From Thaumasiovibrio sp043421945 (GTDB lineage Bacteria; Pseudomonadota; Gammaproteobacteria; Enterobacterales; Vibrionaceae): a stretch of 50,210 nt of DNA. Shown here piece after piece: positions 42,184 to 49,956 of the stretch. Each line of letters begins with the position of its first letter. Positions within the stretch are counted from its first letter, which is position 1. The notes below the pieces were generated by a model that saw only the letters and a list, made by a program, of their open reading frames with translations, had not been told where the DNA came from and made no database searches. Both the position numbers and the translations under genes were made by a program. The DNA is taken from positions 1 to 50,210 of the forward strand of contig JBHOGO010000024.1 in NCBI GenBank assembly GCA_043421945.1. Direction: 5' to 3'.

Positions 42184-42897
42184 CTATAACCAGACCATAC
42201 TCAGTGGTGTTTCTGGCTGATAATGATGAGCGATTTGTGCTTGGAGCAATTCTGCCGTCGCTAATGCATCGCTGAGTGCCTGATGAGGTTGATATGGTGG
42301 CAATCCATATCGAGAGCGACATTTCCCTAGTCGAACAGACTCAGGACGTTTTCCCATTAAGCGATTAATGATGCCCCCAGTTCTCTGGTGCTGGACAGCG
42401 GCTTCTATCGCCATGGTATCAATGACAGGGAATTGAATACCTTCTCCAATTCGAAGTTTTAACGCTTGGTCTAAAAAAGTACGCTCTATTTTTTGATAAT
42501 GGACGACAACAATTTTTCCAGCGAGGGCATCCAATACTTGTGCAAGAACGCGACGTAAATCTGGCGCTTCATCGATATCAGAGTGTGTAATACCATGGAT
42601 GACAACGGAGGCATCTCCCATCGGTTGACGAGGGTTGACGACCCAGTGCTTAGCCTGTCGGCAGTAAATACGATTGAGATCAAAAGGAACAAGCCCAATG
42701 CTGACAATATCGCTTTTCTTTGGATCTAGCCCCGTTGTTTCAAAATCCAGAGCGACAAACGAGACTTCGTTCAACGGCGTGTTACCCGCTTGAGCACCTT
42801 GGTCATAAAAACGCCGTAAGCCTACATCTTTTACACTGCCTGCTTTATTTTTATAGAGAGCTTGCCAGTCGAGTGCTTGCTTCAATAATGGTTTCAT
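42184..42897 (-). CDS. DEDD-type 3'-5' exonuclease (DnaQ-like)
   Basis: A 237-residue exonuclease of the DnaQ/RNase T fold. Exo I is FVALDFETTGLDPKKSDIVSIG, with Asp51 and Glu53. The Exo II region includes VIHGITHSDIDEAPDL and VVHYQKIERTFLDQAL. Exo III is HQALSDALATAELL, with the general-base His and Asp. The first 45 residues are a basic helical extension. The start lies two bases after the upstream DUF294 gene stop, and GAGG in that gene's end is its ribosome-binding site. It probably degrades single-stranded DNA or RNA. Its stable pairing with the cNMP/CBS/DUF294 protein suggests a shared role that is not known to me. Confidence 0.88.
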   Translation of the reverse strand: MKPLLKQALDWQALYKNKAGSVKDVGLRRFYDQGAQAGNTPLNEVSFVALDFETTGLDPKKSDIVSIGLVPFDLNRIYCRQAKHWVVNPRQPMGDASVVIHGITHSDIDEAPDLRRVLAQVLDALAGKIVVVHYQKIERTFLDQALKLRIGEGIQFPVIDTMAIEAAVQHQRTGGIINRLMGKRPESVRLGKCRSRYGLPPYQPHQALSDALATAELLQAQIAHHYQPETPLSMVWL

Positions 42898-42899
42898 CT

Positions 42900-44777
42900 T
42901 TAACCTCGGCGATTTGCGCTATAGCGAAACTTTAAGAAGTTCTGGGCATTACTTAATATCTGGAAAGCATCTTTAAGGTTGCGGCGCTCAAAATCGGACA
43001 TGTTTTCTGGCTCAATATTATTATCAGGTTCAATCCCTGATTCGACATCAAGTGCTTGGTGTCGAATGCGAACCATAGAAATGAACTCCATCGCATCGCG
43101 TAAATCAGGCCCACGTCCTTTTGGTAAAATGCCCGCTTCTATGATGTCATCGAGTCGCTCAAGTGAGTTTTGTGAGCGAGAGCCGCAGGCGAGTGCATGG
43201 ACACGAATAAGGTCAGCGAGTGGTGCCGTTCCTCGTCGTTTTAGGTTTATTGAGTTTTTGTGTTGGCCATCTTTTTCCATCACAAAATCTTTAAAGAAGC
43301 CTAATGGAGGGGTTCGGTTAATGGCATTTCGAGCAAGGCAAGCCAAGAAACGATTATTGCGTCGAGCGCGGCGGACGATAAAACCGTTGAGTTGCTCTGC
43401 CCATTTGAGACGTCCATAGATACCGTCTAAGTCAAAGAATATGGAACTATTGAGCAGTGCCTGAGGCTTCGGGTTATCAATCCAGTCGGCAAAGCAGTCC
43501 TCCCACTCAGAACGTGTTTTACGCCACTCTGGGTTTGTTGCCATGATGTCACCAGTACAATAAACATAACCACAGCGCTCCAATCCATCACAGACAAAAG
43601 TGGCGAGTGCAGAAAAGTACGCATCATGTTTTTCGGGATCGTAGCTGTCATCAAGAATGATGGCGTTATCTTGGTCGGTCACAATAAGTTGTTCATCCCG
43701 AGCCATTGAGCCAAGTGCTAAGAAGCAGTATGCGATGGGGGCTGGGCCGAGTGACTCTTCGGCAAGCTCGAGTAAACGTTGTTTGAAACTCCGACCAATA
43801 ACCGACATAGCACTACCTACCATGTGTGAATTGGCATCTTCATTAACAAGTCGCGCAAAGCTATCTTTCACTTGCTCTGAGAGGCCAACGAGCTCATCGA
43901 CACTCTGTTGCTGAAAAATGGAGCTGACCAGTAGCAAACTATTTTGAGACTCATAGCGAACAATGTCTGTTGTTTCAATAATGCCGATTGGCACCTTATT
44001 ACGCATAACCGGTAAGTGATGAACATTGTAACGAAGCATGGTGAGCATCGCTTCGTAAACATAAGCGTTATGATCGAGTGAGACGAGCTCTGTGGTCATG
44101 GCATCAGAGACGGGGCTGCCGACATCGACACCGCAGGCCAAGACTCTGGTGCAGAGATCACGGTCGGTAAGAATGCCGATAATATTGCTCTCTTCTTCAT
44201 CATCGATCTCTGGATCCTGAATCAGTAGCGAAGAGACATTTTCATCAGCCATAGTTTGCGCAGCGACTTGAATCGATTCTTCTTTATTTAAAATGATCGG
44301 ATCGCGCGCGAGTAAAGTTCTTACCTTTGATGTCGTAAGATCATTGGCATCATTGTGATTCAGAACAGCTTGTCTTAGCCTTGCGCCGTCTTCTACTTCA
44401 ACAAAGTCAGCAAATGCTTCATCTTGTTCATAAAGTTGGCGAAAAACTTCATCAGGAATGCAGTAAACGAGAGTATCTTCAACGGCTCGTGCAGGGAGGC
44501 GAACACGATTGTTCATGAGTAACCCCATTTGACCGAAGAGGCCGCCTTCATCAAGGCGATTGTAGAGCTCCCCTTTACGTCGATAAACTTCCACAACACC
44601 ACTACGGATTAAATAGAGATCGCTAATGCTATCGCCAAAATTGAGGATGGTGCTGTCAGCACGGTAATAGGCGACCTCGATATTTGTCGCAACATACTGT
44701 TGTTGCTCTTCAGGTAGGGTATCAAAGGGAGGGTGCTGACAAATAAACCCGAGAATATCGATTAGTTCTGCTTCCAT
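42900..44777 (-). CDS. Cyclic-nucleotide-binding/CBS/DUF294 nucleotidyltransferase-like protein
   Basis: A 625-residue cytoplasmic signalling protein with four modules. The cyclic-nucleotide-binding fold spans about residues 15-130 (NFGDSISDLYLIRSGVVEVYRR, then GGLFGQMGLL). A CBS pair covers 155-275 (LLIQDPE, GILTDRDLCTRVLA and GIIETTDIVRY). A DUF294 nucleotidyltransferase domain carries ALGSMARDEQLIVTDQDNA (Gly356-Ser357, Asp368, Asp370). A helical DUF294 C-terminal domain begins near KRRGTAPLADLIRVHALA. Resemblance to GlnD nucleotidyltransferases suggests nucleotidylation of a partner controlled by cNMP and adenylate ligands, but no target is known. GAGGA precedes the ATG. The gene is coupled to the exonuclease gene. 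Confidence 0.9.
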   Translation of the reverse strand: MEAELIDILGFICQHPPFDTLPEEQQQYVATNIEVAYYRADSTILNFGDSISDLYLIRSGVVEVYRRKGELYNRLDEGGLFGQMGLLMNNRVRLPARAVEDTLVYCIPDEVFRQLYEQDEAFADFVEVEDGARLRQAVLNHNDANDLTTSKVRTLLARDPIILNKEESIQVAAQTMADENVSSLLIQDPEIDDEEESNIIGILTDRDLCTRVLACGVDVGSPVSDAMTTELVSLDHNAYVYEAMLTMLRYNVHHLPVMRNKVPIGIIETTDIVRYESQNSLLLVSSIFQQQSVDELVGLSEQVKDSFARLVNEDANSHMVGSAMSVIGRSFKQRLLELAEESLGPAPIAYCFLALGSMARDEQLIVTDQDNAIILDDSYDPEKHDAYFSALATFVCDGLERCGYVYCTGDIMATNPEWRKTRSEWEDCFADWIDNPKPQALLNSSIFFDLDGIYGRLKWAEQLNGFIVRRARRNNRFLACLARNAINRTPPLGFFKDFVMEKDGQHKNSINLKRRGTAPLADLIRVHALACGSRSQNSLERLDDIIEAGILPKGRGPDLRDAMEFISMVRIRHQALDVESGIEPDNNIEPENMSDFERRNLKDAFQILSNAQNFLKFRYSANRRG

Positions 44778-44945
44778 GACGCTGTTTTCCTCAATTGAAG
44801 CTCTGATGAATGGGCATTATACCTGACAGGTGAATATCTTAGAGTGGATATTGCATTTATAGACAATGATGATACTGAAAGTAGTCTGCCTCGCCAGTTG
44901 GGTGAGAGTGCAGCATGATATCGCCCCTTGCGTATGACGGTAGCG

Positions 44946-46556
44946 TTAGTGATTTACCGATTGCACGATAGGATGGTTTGTTTGTAGCCAGCGGTTAAAG
45001 TCTTCGCATGATAGGGGTTTTGTAAACCAATAGCCTTGCAGAATGTCGCAGCCAAACTGTGTCACCATCTCAACATGTTCTGGGCTTTCAATACCTTCAG
45101 CAACAACGGGCACATTGAATTCTTGGCCGATAAATTGAATCGCTTGAATAATGACACGGTGCTGATGAGAGCTGTTGCGAATGAAGCTTTGATCGATTTT
45201 GATCTGGCTGAACGGAACAGATGTTAAGAGCGACAGTGAGGAATACCCCGTACCGAAATCATCCATACTGAGCTTGACGCCAAGGCGATTGAGACCATCG
45301 ATGACTTTTTTCGACGATTCTGAGTTTTCAATGATAGCGTTTTCAGTAATCTCTAGAATCAAGCAGGGAGGTGGAACAGGGTAGCGCTGCAATGTATTAG
45401 CAATGAAGGCAGTAAACTCCTCATCTTCTAAGTCTCGCACAGAGACGTTTATCTGCAGGTTAAAATCGTATCCTTGTCGTAGCCATACACTGTATTCTGC
45501 CATGGCTCTCTCGATAACCCAGCGTGTAATGGTGCGCATTAATGCGGTTTGTTCGGCAAAAGGGATGACATCATTCGCGGGAAGAAGACGACCAGAAGGA
45601 AGCCGCCAACGAATCAGTGCTTCTACACCAACCAGCTGATGGCTCCCTGCGAGAAATAAGGGGTGGTAGTGGATCTCAAATTGGTTGGTCTCAACGGCAG
45701 TCGTGAGTTTGGCATTAATGTCGAAATTCTGTTGTTGCTGCGCATTCATTGAGGTGGAGTAAAAGATAAAATGGCGCTTTTGCCGTTTTGAACTGTACAT
45801 CGCGATATCAGCACAACGGATAAGTTGTTCCATATTGCGACCATCAATCGGGTAACGTGCAATACCAATACTTGCTGATAGAGAAATTTGATGCCCATCA
45901 ATAGAGACGGGTTTAGCGAGAAGTTCGCCAAGTGCATGACTGTGTTCCGCGAGGTCGTCTTTATTGTCACTATCAATCAGTATGGCGAACTCATCGCCGC
46001 CTAGCCGCGCTGTATAAAAGTTTTCACCGTAGTCATTAAGACGCTTAGCAAACGCCTGAAGCAACTTATCACCGATTTCATGAGTGAGTGAGTCATTGAT
46101 TTTCTTGAAGTCATTAAAGTCGAGGAGTAATACTGAAAAGCAGTGACCAGTATGCTCTGAGAGTGCTACCGTTTCATGGAGTTTGCGCATGAGGTGGTGA
46201 CGGTTGGGTAAATTGGTCAGGGTGTCGTGCTCTGCATCATAGCGGGCACGTTCACGGGCGACGTGAAGACGATCAATACTGTGTTGACTTAGTCGAGTTG
46301 TAGCAAGAACAAAAATCCCTCCAAGTGCAAGGATAACACTTAGCAGACTGTCTATGAGCTCATGTTGATTGTTCAGCAGTAGAAAGCCAAACTGACAGGA
46401 GTAGCCTGCAATAAACATAATCATGAATGTGATCAACAGTGACCATCCACCCTTCGGGTCTTGCTGTTTGACTTGATATGCAGGACGGATTGAGCTTGTG
46501 ACACAAACCAAGCCCAGTAAAGTGAGCCCTAGGTTCAGTATATTAATAGAGAGCAC
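44946..46556 (-). CDS. Membrane-bound GGDEF-EAL c-di-GMP enzyme
   Basis: A 536-residue protein with three N-terminal transmembrane segments (roughly residues 5-20, 38-62 and 68-86) and no evident periplasmic sensor. A GGDEF domain follows (DAEHDTLTNLPNRHHLMRKL, LLDFNDFKKIND, ARLGGDEF at 186-190). The EAL domain has EAL at 312-314, ILEITENAI, MDDFGTGYSSL, KIDQSFIR and VVAEGIE. Both active sites appear complete, so it could make and degrade c-di-GMP. The I-site RxxD before GGDEF is absent (GENF instead). The start is GTG with AAAGG upstream. A 167-base gap separates it from the DUF294 gene, so independent transcription is likely. Confidence 0.93.
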   Translation of the reverse strand: MLSINILNLGLTLLGLVCVTSSIRPAYQVKQQDPKGGWSLLITFMIMFIAGYSCQFGFLLLNNQHELIDSLLSVILALGGIFVLATTRLSQHSIDRLHVARERARYDAEHDTLTNLPNRHHLMRKLHETVALSEHTGHCFSVLLLDFNDFKKINDSLTHEIGDKLLQAFAKRLNDYGENFYTARLGGDEFAILIDSDNKDDLAEHSHALGELLAKPVSIDGHQISLSASIGIARYPIDGRNMEQLIRCADIAMYSSKRQKRHFIFYSTSMNAQQQQNFDINAKLTTAVETNQFEIHYHPLFLAGSHQLVGVEALIRWRLPSGRLLPANDVIPFAEQTALMRTITRWVIERAMAEYSVWLRQGYDFNLQINVSVRDLEDEEFTAFIANTLQRYPVPPPCLILEITENAIIENSESSKKVIDGLNRLGVKLSMDDFGTGYSSLSLLTSVPFSQIKIDQSFIRNSSHQHRVIIQAIQFIGQEFNVPVVAEGIESPEHVEMVTQFGCDILQGYWFTKPLSCEDFNRWLQTNHPIVQSVNH

Positions 46557-46683
46557 CGACGACCTTTCCCTTATGCACGATGTGCAGAAAGTATAGTTGA
46601 TGTTTTATATGCACCGTGGTGAGAATATGTGTCAAAAATCAGAAAGAGTGTGCAGTGATGGAGGAAAAATATGAGGGAGGCAA

Positions 46684-46711
46684 ATAAAAAGCCCACCATA
46701 TTGGTGGACTT
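46684..46711 (-). terminator. proS intrinsic terminator
   Basis: On the minus strand AGTCCACC pairs with GGTGGGCT (8 bp, one G-T) around AATAT and is followed by TTTTATTTG. It lies about 35 bases past the proS stop. Confidence 0.88.
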
Positions 46712-46743
46712 CGTTACTGGCTGATAATGGAAAAATCCGAGGA

Positions 46744-48459
46744 TTAAACCAATTTAGCTTTGATGAAGTCTGCAATAGCCTCAGCAGCAACAGGCTCTTT
46801 TTGCCCTGTGCGGCGGTCTTTATATTCAACTTCACCATTTTTCAGGCTGCGATCGCCAATCACAACAGTGTGTGGTACACCGGTGAGTTCTGCATCTGCA
46901 AACATAACACCAGGACGCTCTTTACGGTCATCGAAGAGTACTTCGATACCAGCAGCTGTTAGGTCGTTATACAGTGCTTCAGCAGCTTCACGCACAGCGT
47001 CTGATTTGTGCATGTTCATTGGTACAATCGTTACTTGGAAAGGTGCTAGCGCTGTTGGCCAGATAACACCGTTCTCGTCATGGTTCTGCTCAATAGCAGC
47101 TGCAACAACACGTGATACACCGATACCGTAACAGCCCATCTCTAGGATAGTGTTTTTGCCGTCAGCACCGAGTACGCCACAGTTCATCTTCTCAGAGTAG
47201 TTGGTACCCAACTGGAAGATGTGACCGACTTCGATACCACGCTTAAGTTGGATAGTACCGTTACCACATGGGCTTGGGTCACCTTCAACGACATTACGTA
47301 GGTCTTCGATTTGACCAAGTTCAACATCACGACCCCAGTTAATACCGAAGTAGTGTTTATCATCAATGTTAGCACCAGCACCAAAGTCACTCATTACAGC
47401 AACAGTACGGTCAACGATGAATGGTAGCTCTAGACCAACAGGACCTAGTGAGCCTGGACCTGCACTGATCACTGCACGAATCTCTTCTTCTGTTGCCATC
47501 TCTAGTGGAGAAGCAACTTCTTTAAGGTTTTCAGCTTTAACTTCGTTTAGCTCGTGGTCACCACGGACGATAAGTGCAATTATCTCTGCATCTACTTCCT
47601 CAGAAGCTTTAACAAACAGTGTTTTAACTGTTTTCTCGATCGGCAGGTCAAATTGCTCTACCAGCTCAGCAATGGTTTTGGCATTTGGCGTATCAACCAA
47701 CGTCATTTCTTGCGTTGCTGCCGCTAGTGGCGTTGCTGGCGCAAGCGCTTCCGCTTTCTCGATGTTCGCTGCGTAATCAGATTCCGTTGAGAAGGCAATT
47801 AAGTCTTCACCACTTTCTGCTAATACGTGGAATTCATGGGATGCACTGCCACCAATCGCACCGGTATCAGCCAGTACTGGACGGTAATCAAGACCCATGC
47901 GATCGAAGGCTTTACAGTATGCCTCGTGCATCGCTTGGTAAGATTTTTGCAGACCTTCTTTATCGATATCAAAGCTGTAAGCATCCATCATGCTAAATTC
48001 ACGAGCACGCATCACACCGAAGCGCGGACGACGTTCGTCACGGAACTTCGTTTGGATCTGATAAAGGTTAAGTGGTAATTGCTTGTATGAGCTCACTTCG
48101 TTACGTACTAGGCTAGTCACCACTTCTTCAGCGGTTGGACTAAGCACAAACGGACGCTCATGGCGATCCGTAAAGCGAAGCAGCTCTGCGCCCATCTTTT
48201 CTGAACGGCCAGTCTCTTCCCATAGCTCAAACGGCTGAACAACGGGCATCAAGGTCTCAACAGCACCTGCGTTATTGATCTCTTCGCGAACAATGTTTTC
48301 GACTTTACGCAAAACGCGCAGACCGGTAGGTAGCCAAGTGTATAGACCTGAAGCTAGCTTGCGGATCATGCCGGCGCGTAGCATCAGCTGGTGGCTGATA
48401 ACTTCTGCGTCGTTTGGTGTTTCCTTCAAAGTAGAGAGAAGGTATTTACTGGTACGCAT
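46744..48459 (-). CDS. proS: Proline--tRNA ligase
   Basis: ProS charges tRNA-Pro. The 571 residues (E. coli 572) are the bacterial class II type with an INS editing domain. Motif 1 region GLYTWLPTGLRVLRKVENIVREEIN, motif 2 FRDERRPRFGVMRAREFSMMDAYSF, and motif 3 GCYGIGVSRVVAAAIEQNHDENGVIWP are visible. The editing insertion lies between about residues 230 and 395, including PIEKTVKTLFVKAS and the GPVGLELPFIVDRTVA segment. The anticodon-binding domain begins near VTIVPMNMHKSD. The gene has its own terminator. yaeP lies on the same side as in E. coli but is displaced by about 9 kb. Confidence 0.98.
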   Translation of the reverse strand: MRTSKYLLSTLKETPNDAEVISHQLMLRAGMIRKLASGLYTWLPTGLRVLRKVENIVREEINNAGAVETLMPVVQPFELWEETGRSEKMGAELLRFTDRHERPFVLSPTAEEVVTSLVRNEVSSYKQLPLNLYQIQTKFRDERRPRFGVMRAREFSMMDAYSFDIDKEGLQKSYQAMHEAYCKAFDRMGLDYRPVLADTGAIGGSASHEFHVLAESGEDLIAFSTESDYAANIEKAEALAPATPLAAATQEMTLVDTPNAKTIAELVEQFDLPIEKTVKTLFVKASEEVDAEIIALIVRGDHELNEVKAENLKEVASPLEMATEEEIRAVISAGPGSLGPVGLELPFIVDRTVAVMSDFGAGANIDDKHYFGINWGRDVELGQIEDLRNVVEGDPSPCGNGTIQLKRGIEVGHIFQLGTNYSEKMNCGVLGADGKNTILEMGCYGIGVSRVVAAAIEQNHDENGVIWPTALAPFQVTIVPMNMHKSDAVREAAEALYNDLTAAGIEVLFDDRKERPGVMFADAELTGVPHTVVIGDRSLKNGEVEYKDRRTGQKEPVAAEAIADFIKAKLV

Positions 48460-48516
48460 TGATGGTATCCGTTAGTTGAGGTTTAAATTTCTGAGCTCGA
48501 TAGTTTAGCAGCCATT

Positions 48517-49209
48517 TTACGATTGGCAAACGAGATCAATCGCTGTGACGGTGACCTGATCATTATCAACGTGGAATTTCACATTATAGTGGAACAAGTG
48601 AACCGCATAGGTCTTATCGTCACGCTTGCCTTTCTTATAGGCTGGGCGAGGGTCTAGTGCCAACACTTCTTTGATAACTAGCAGGTGTTCTTGCGTCAAT
48701 TGCTCTGCGCACTCTTTAGGTATCAATACCGATAATGTTGCAGGCTCTTCGGATGCAAAGCCACCCTGTGCATCAGGTAGGCTATCAGAGTAGGGGATAT
48801 AGGGTTTCACATCAATGACAGGCGTACCGTCAACAAGGTCTACACCACCCAGTTCGACAATCACTTGTTTTCCTTCAACTCTTATTCCGCGTAATTCAAC
48901 AGCTGACATTCCAATGCCATTGGGACGAAAAGTGGCTCTACTCGCAAAGACACCGACACGCTCATTACCCCCTAGTCGCGGTGGACGAACTGTGGGACGC
49001 CAACCTGCTTCGAGGTTTTGATCAAAGAGGAACAGTAGCCATAGGTGGCTAAATTGCATGAGTTCACGGACAGAGTCTGGGGTGTTTGCTTCACCGCATA
49101 AATGCAGTTCTGCGGTTGCACTCGGTACCAAGCGTGGCTGGCGAGGAACAGCAAACTTCTCTTTATAAGGTGACTTGATATATCCAATGGGTTCAACGTT
49201 GTAATTCAT
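48517..49209 (-). CDS. trmO: tRNA (N6-threonylcarbamoyladenosine-37-N6)-methyltransferase TrmO
   Basis: TrmO (TsaA, YaeB) adds the N6-methyl group to t6A37 in certain tRNAs, using SAM. The 230 residues (E. coli 235) start NVEPIGYIKSPYKEKFAVPRQPRLVP. SHLWLLFLFDQN, RPPRLGGNERVGVFASRATFRPNGIGMSAVEL and the C-terminal DPRPAYKKGKRDDKTYAVHLFHYNVKF are the beta-barrel methyltransferase signatures of the family. It is divergent from rpmE2, and the Fur-like and Zur-like palindromes lie in the shared gap. It lies upstream of proS in the same direction, 57 bases away. Confidence 0.95.
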   Translation of the reverse strand: MNYNVEPIGYIKSPYKEKFAVPRQPRLVPSATAELHLCGEANTPDSVRELMQFSHLWLLFLFDQNLEAGWRPTVRPPRLGGNERVGVFASRATFRPNGIGMSAVELRGIRVEGKQVIVELGGVDLVDGTPVIDVKPYIPYSDSLPDAQGGFASEEPATLSVLIPKECAEQLTQEHLLVIKEVLALDPRPAYKKGKRDDKTYAVHLFHYNVKFHVDNDQVTVTAIDLVCQS

Positions 49210-49289
49210 AACTTTCGCAAGGTCATTGAGGCAATAGTAGAAAGGGTATTGCCGATGAGCCTAGCATAGATACTTCTGGACTTCCTTGT

Positions 49290-49304
49290 TGATAATTATT
49301 ATCG
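49290..49304. promoter_or_regulatory. Fur-box-like palindrome upstream of rpmE2
   Basis: TGATAATTATTATCG matches the 7-1-7 Fur consensus TGATAATnATTATCA at all but the last position. It overlaps a TTGATA hexamer that could be the -35 box of rpmE2. It sits nine bases before the Zur-like site. Confidence 0.6.
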
Positions 49305-49310
49305 TTAGTT

Positions 49311-49327
49311 ATGTTATATCATAACGC
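49311..49327. promoter_or_regulatory. Zur-box-like palindrome upstream of rpmE2
   Basis: The core GTTATATCATAAC (49313-49325), inside ATGTTATATCATAACGC, matches the gammaproteobacterial Zur consensus core TGTTATAnTATAACA closely. It overlaps the likely -10 region of rpmE2. Zur repression of zinc-free L31/L36 paralogs is well established in enterobacteria and Vibrio. Confidence 0.75.
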
Positions 49328-49367
49328 TTTATGTTAGCGAACAACATGAAGTGCAGGAGTAAAGGGA

Positions 49368-49634
49368 ATGAAACAAGGTATCCACCCTGAATATCGTACT
49401 GTGGTCTTCCACGATACAAGCATAGATAAGTATTTTTTGATTGGCTCAACGCTGAAAACCGATCGCACAATCCAATGGGAAGATGGTAAAGAATATCCGT
49501 ATTGCACCTTGGATGTATCATCAGAGTCACACCCTTTCTATACGGGTAAGCAGCGCGTAACAAAAACAGAAGGACGTATCGCGACGTTTAGCCGCCGTTT
49601 CGCGCGATTTTCTTCGAATAAAGGAGAGAAATAA
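49368..49634 (+). CDS. rpmE2: 50S ribosomal protein L31 type B (zinc-independent)
   Basis: The 88-residue paralog of L31 lacks the zinc-binding cysteines of the C+ form; the only Cys is in YPYCTLDV. It begins MKQGIHPEYRTVVFHDTSIDKYFLIGST and includes HPFYTGKQRVTKTEGRIATFSRRF, both diagnostic of type B. When zinc is scarce this protein replaces zinc-containing L31 on ribosomes, freeing zinc. AGGAG lies before the ATG. It is followed by rpmJ2 48 bases downstream, and both probably share the Zur-controlled promoter upstream. Confidence 0.96.
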   Translation: MKQGIHPEYRTVVFHDTSIDKYFLIGSTLKTDRTIQWEDGKEYPYCTLDVSSESHPFYTGKQRVTKTEGRIATFSRRFARFSSNKGEK

Positions 49635-49682
49635 GAGTGCCGGCCATGCTTGCTGATAACTTCAATTCGAAGGAAAGTTGAT

Positions 49683-49829
49683 ATGAAAGTGCTTAGTTCA
49701 CTGAAAAGTGCGAAGAATCGTCATCATGATTGTCAAGTGGTGAGGCGTCGAGGCCGTATTTATGTTATTTGTAAATCGAACCCTCGGTTTAAAGCAGTAC
49801 AAGGGAAAGTGAAAAAGAACAAAGGTTAG
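49683..49829 (+). CDS. rpmJ2: 50S ribosomal protein L36 type B (zinc-independent)
   Basis: The 48-residue protein begins MKVLSSLKSAKNRHHDCQVV and continues RRRGRIYVICKSNPRFKAVQG, almost identical in pattern to E. coli YkgO (46 residues). The zinc-ribbon ligands of canonical L36 are half lost: Cys17 and Cys30 remain, while the first Cys and the His are replaced by His and Phe. AAGGAAAG precedes the ATG. It follows rpmE2, the same pair as E. coli ykgM-ykgO, and is expected to be induced by zinc starvation. No terminator with a T-run follows; a GC-rich hairpin belongs instead to the next element or doubles as its end. Confidence 0.95.
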   Translation: MKVLSSLKSAKNRHHDCQVVRRRGRIYVICKSNPRFKAVQGKVKKNKG

Positions 49830-49845
49830 CAACCTTGCCGTAAAC

Positions 49846-49894
49846 CCTCGCCCGATGAGGGCGGGGATATAAGGCGAAAGTGCGATAGCACTTT
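49846..49894 (+). mobile_element. Two hairpins at the presumed left end of an IS200/IS605-type element
   Basis: CGCCC-GATGA-GGGCG (49849-49863, extendable by three pairs) and AAAGTGC-GATA-GCACTTT (49877-49894) lie between rpmJ2 and tnpB. IS200/IS605 elements have subterminal hairpins rather than inverted repeats, so these fit a left end. The exact boundary cannot be set without a second copy. A TATAAT at 49921-49926 may drive tnpB. Confidence 0.45.
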
Positions 49895-49956
49895 AAGATA
49901 GACTGACTCTATTTGAGCTGTATAATACTGGTCATTCATACAGCTAGGTGTTTTGA

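Noticed and set aside
42979..43419. Antisense reading frame of 146 codons opposite the DUF294 gene
   Set aside because: Basic, Arg/Ser-rich product with no family resemblance. It is a mirror of the real gene, which has clear domain motifs.
47366..47776. Long antisense reading frame (136 codons) opposite proS
   Set aside because: It lies wholly within proS on the opposite strand, has a Ser/Ala-rich composition typical of a shadow of codon-biased coding sequence, and lacks a ribosome-binding site.
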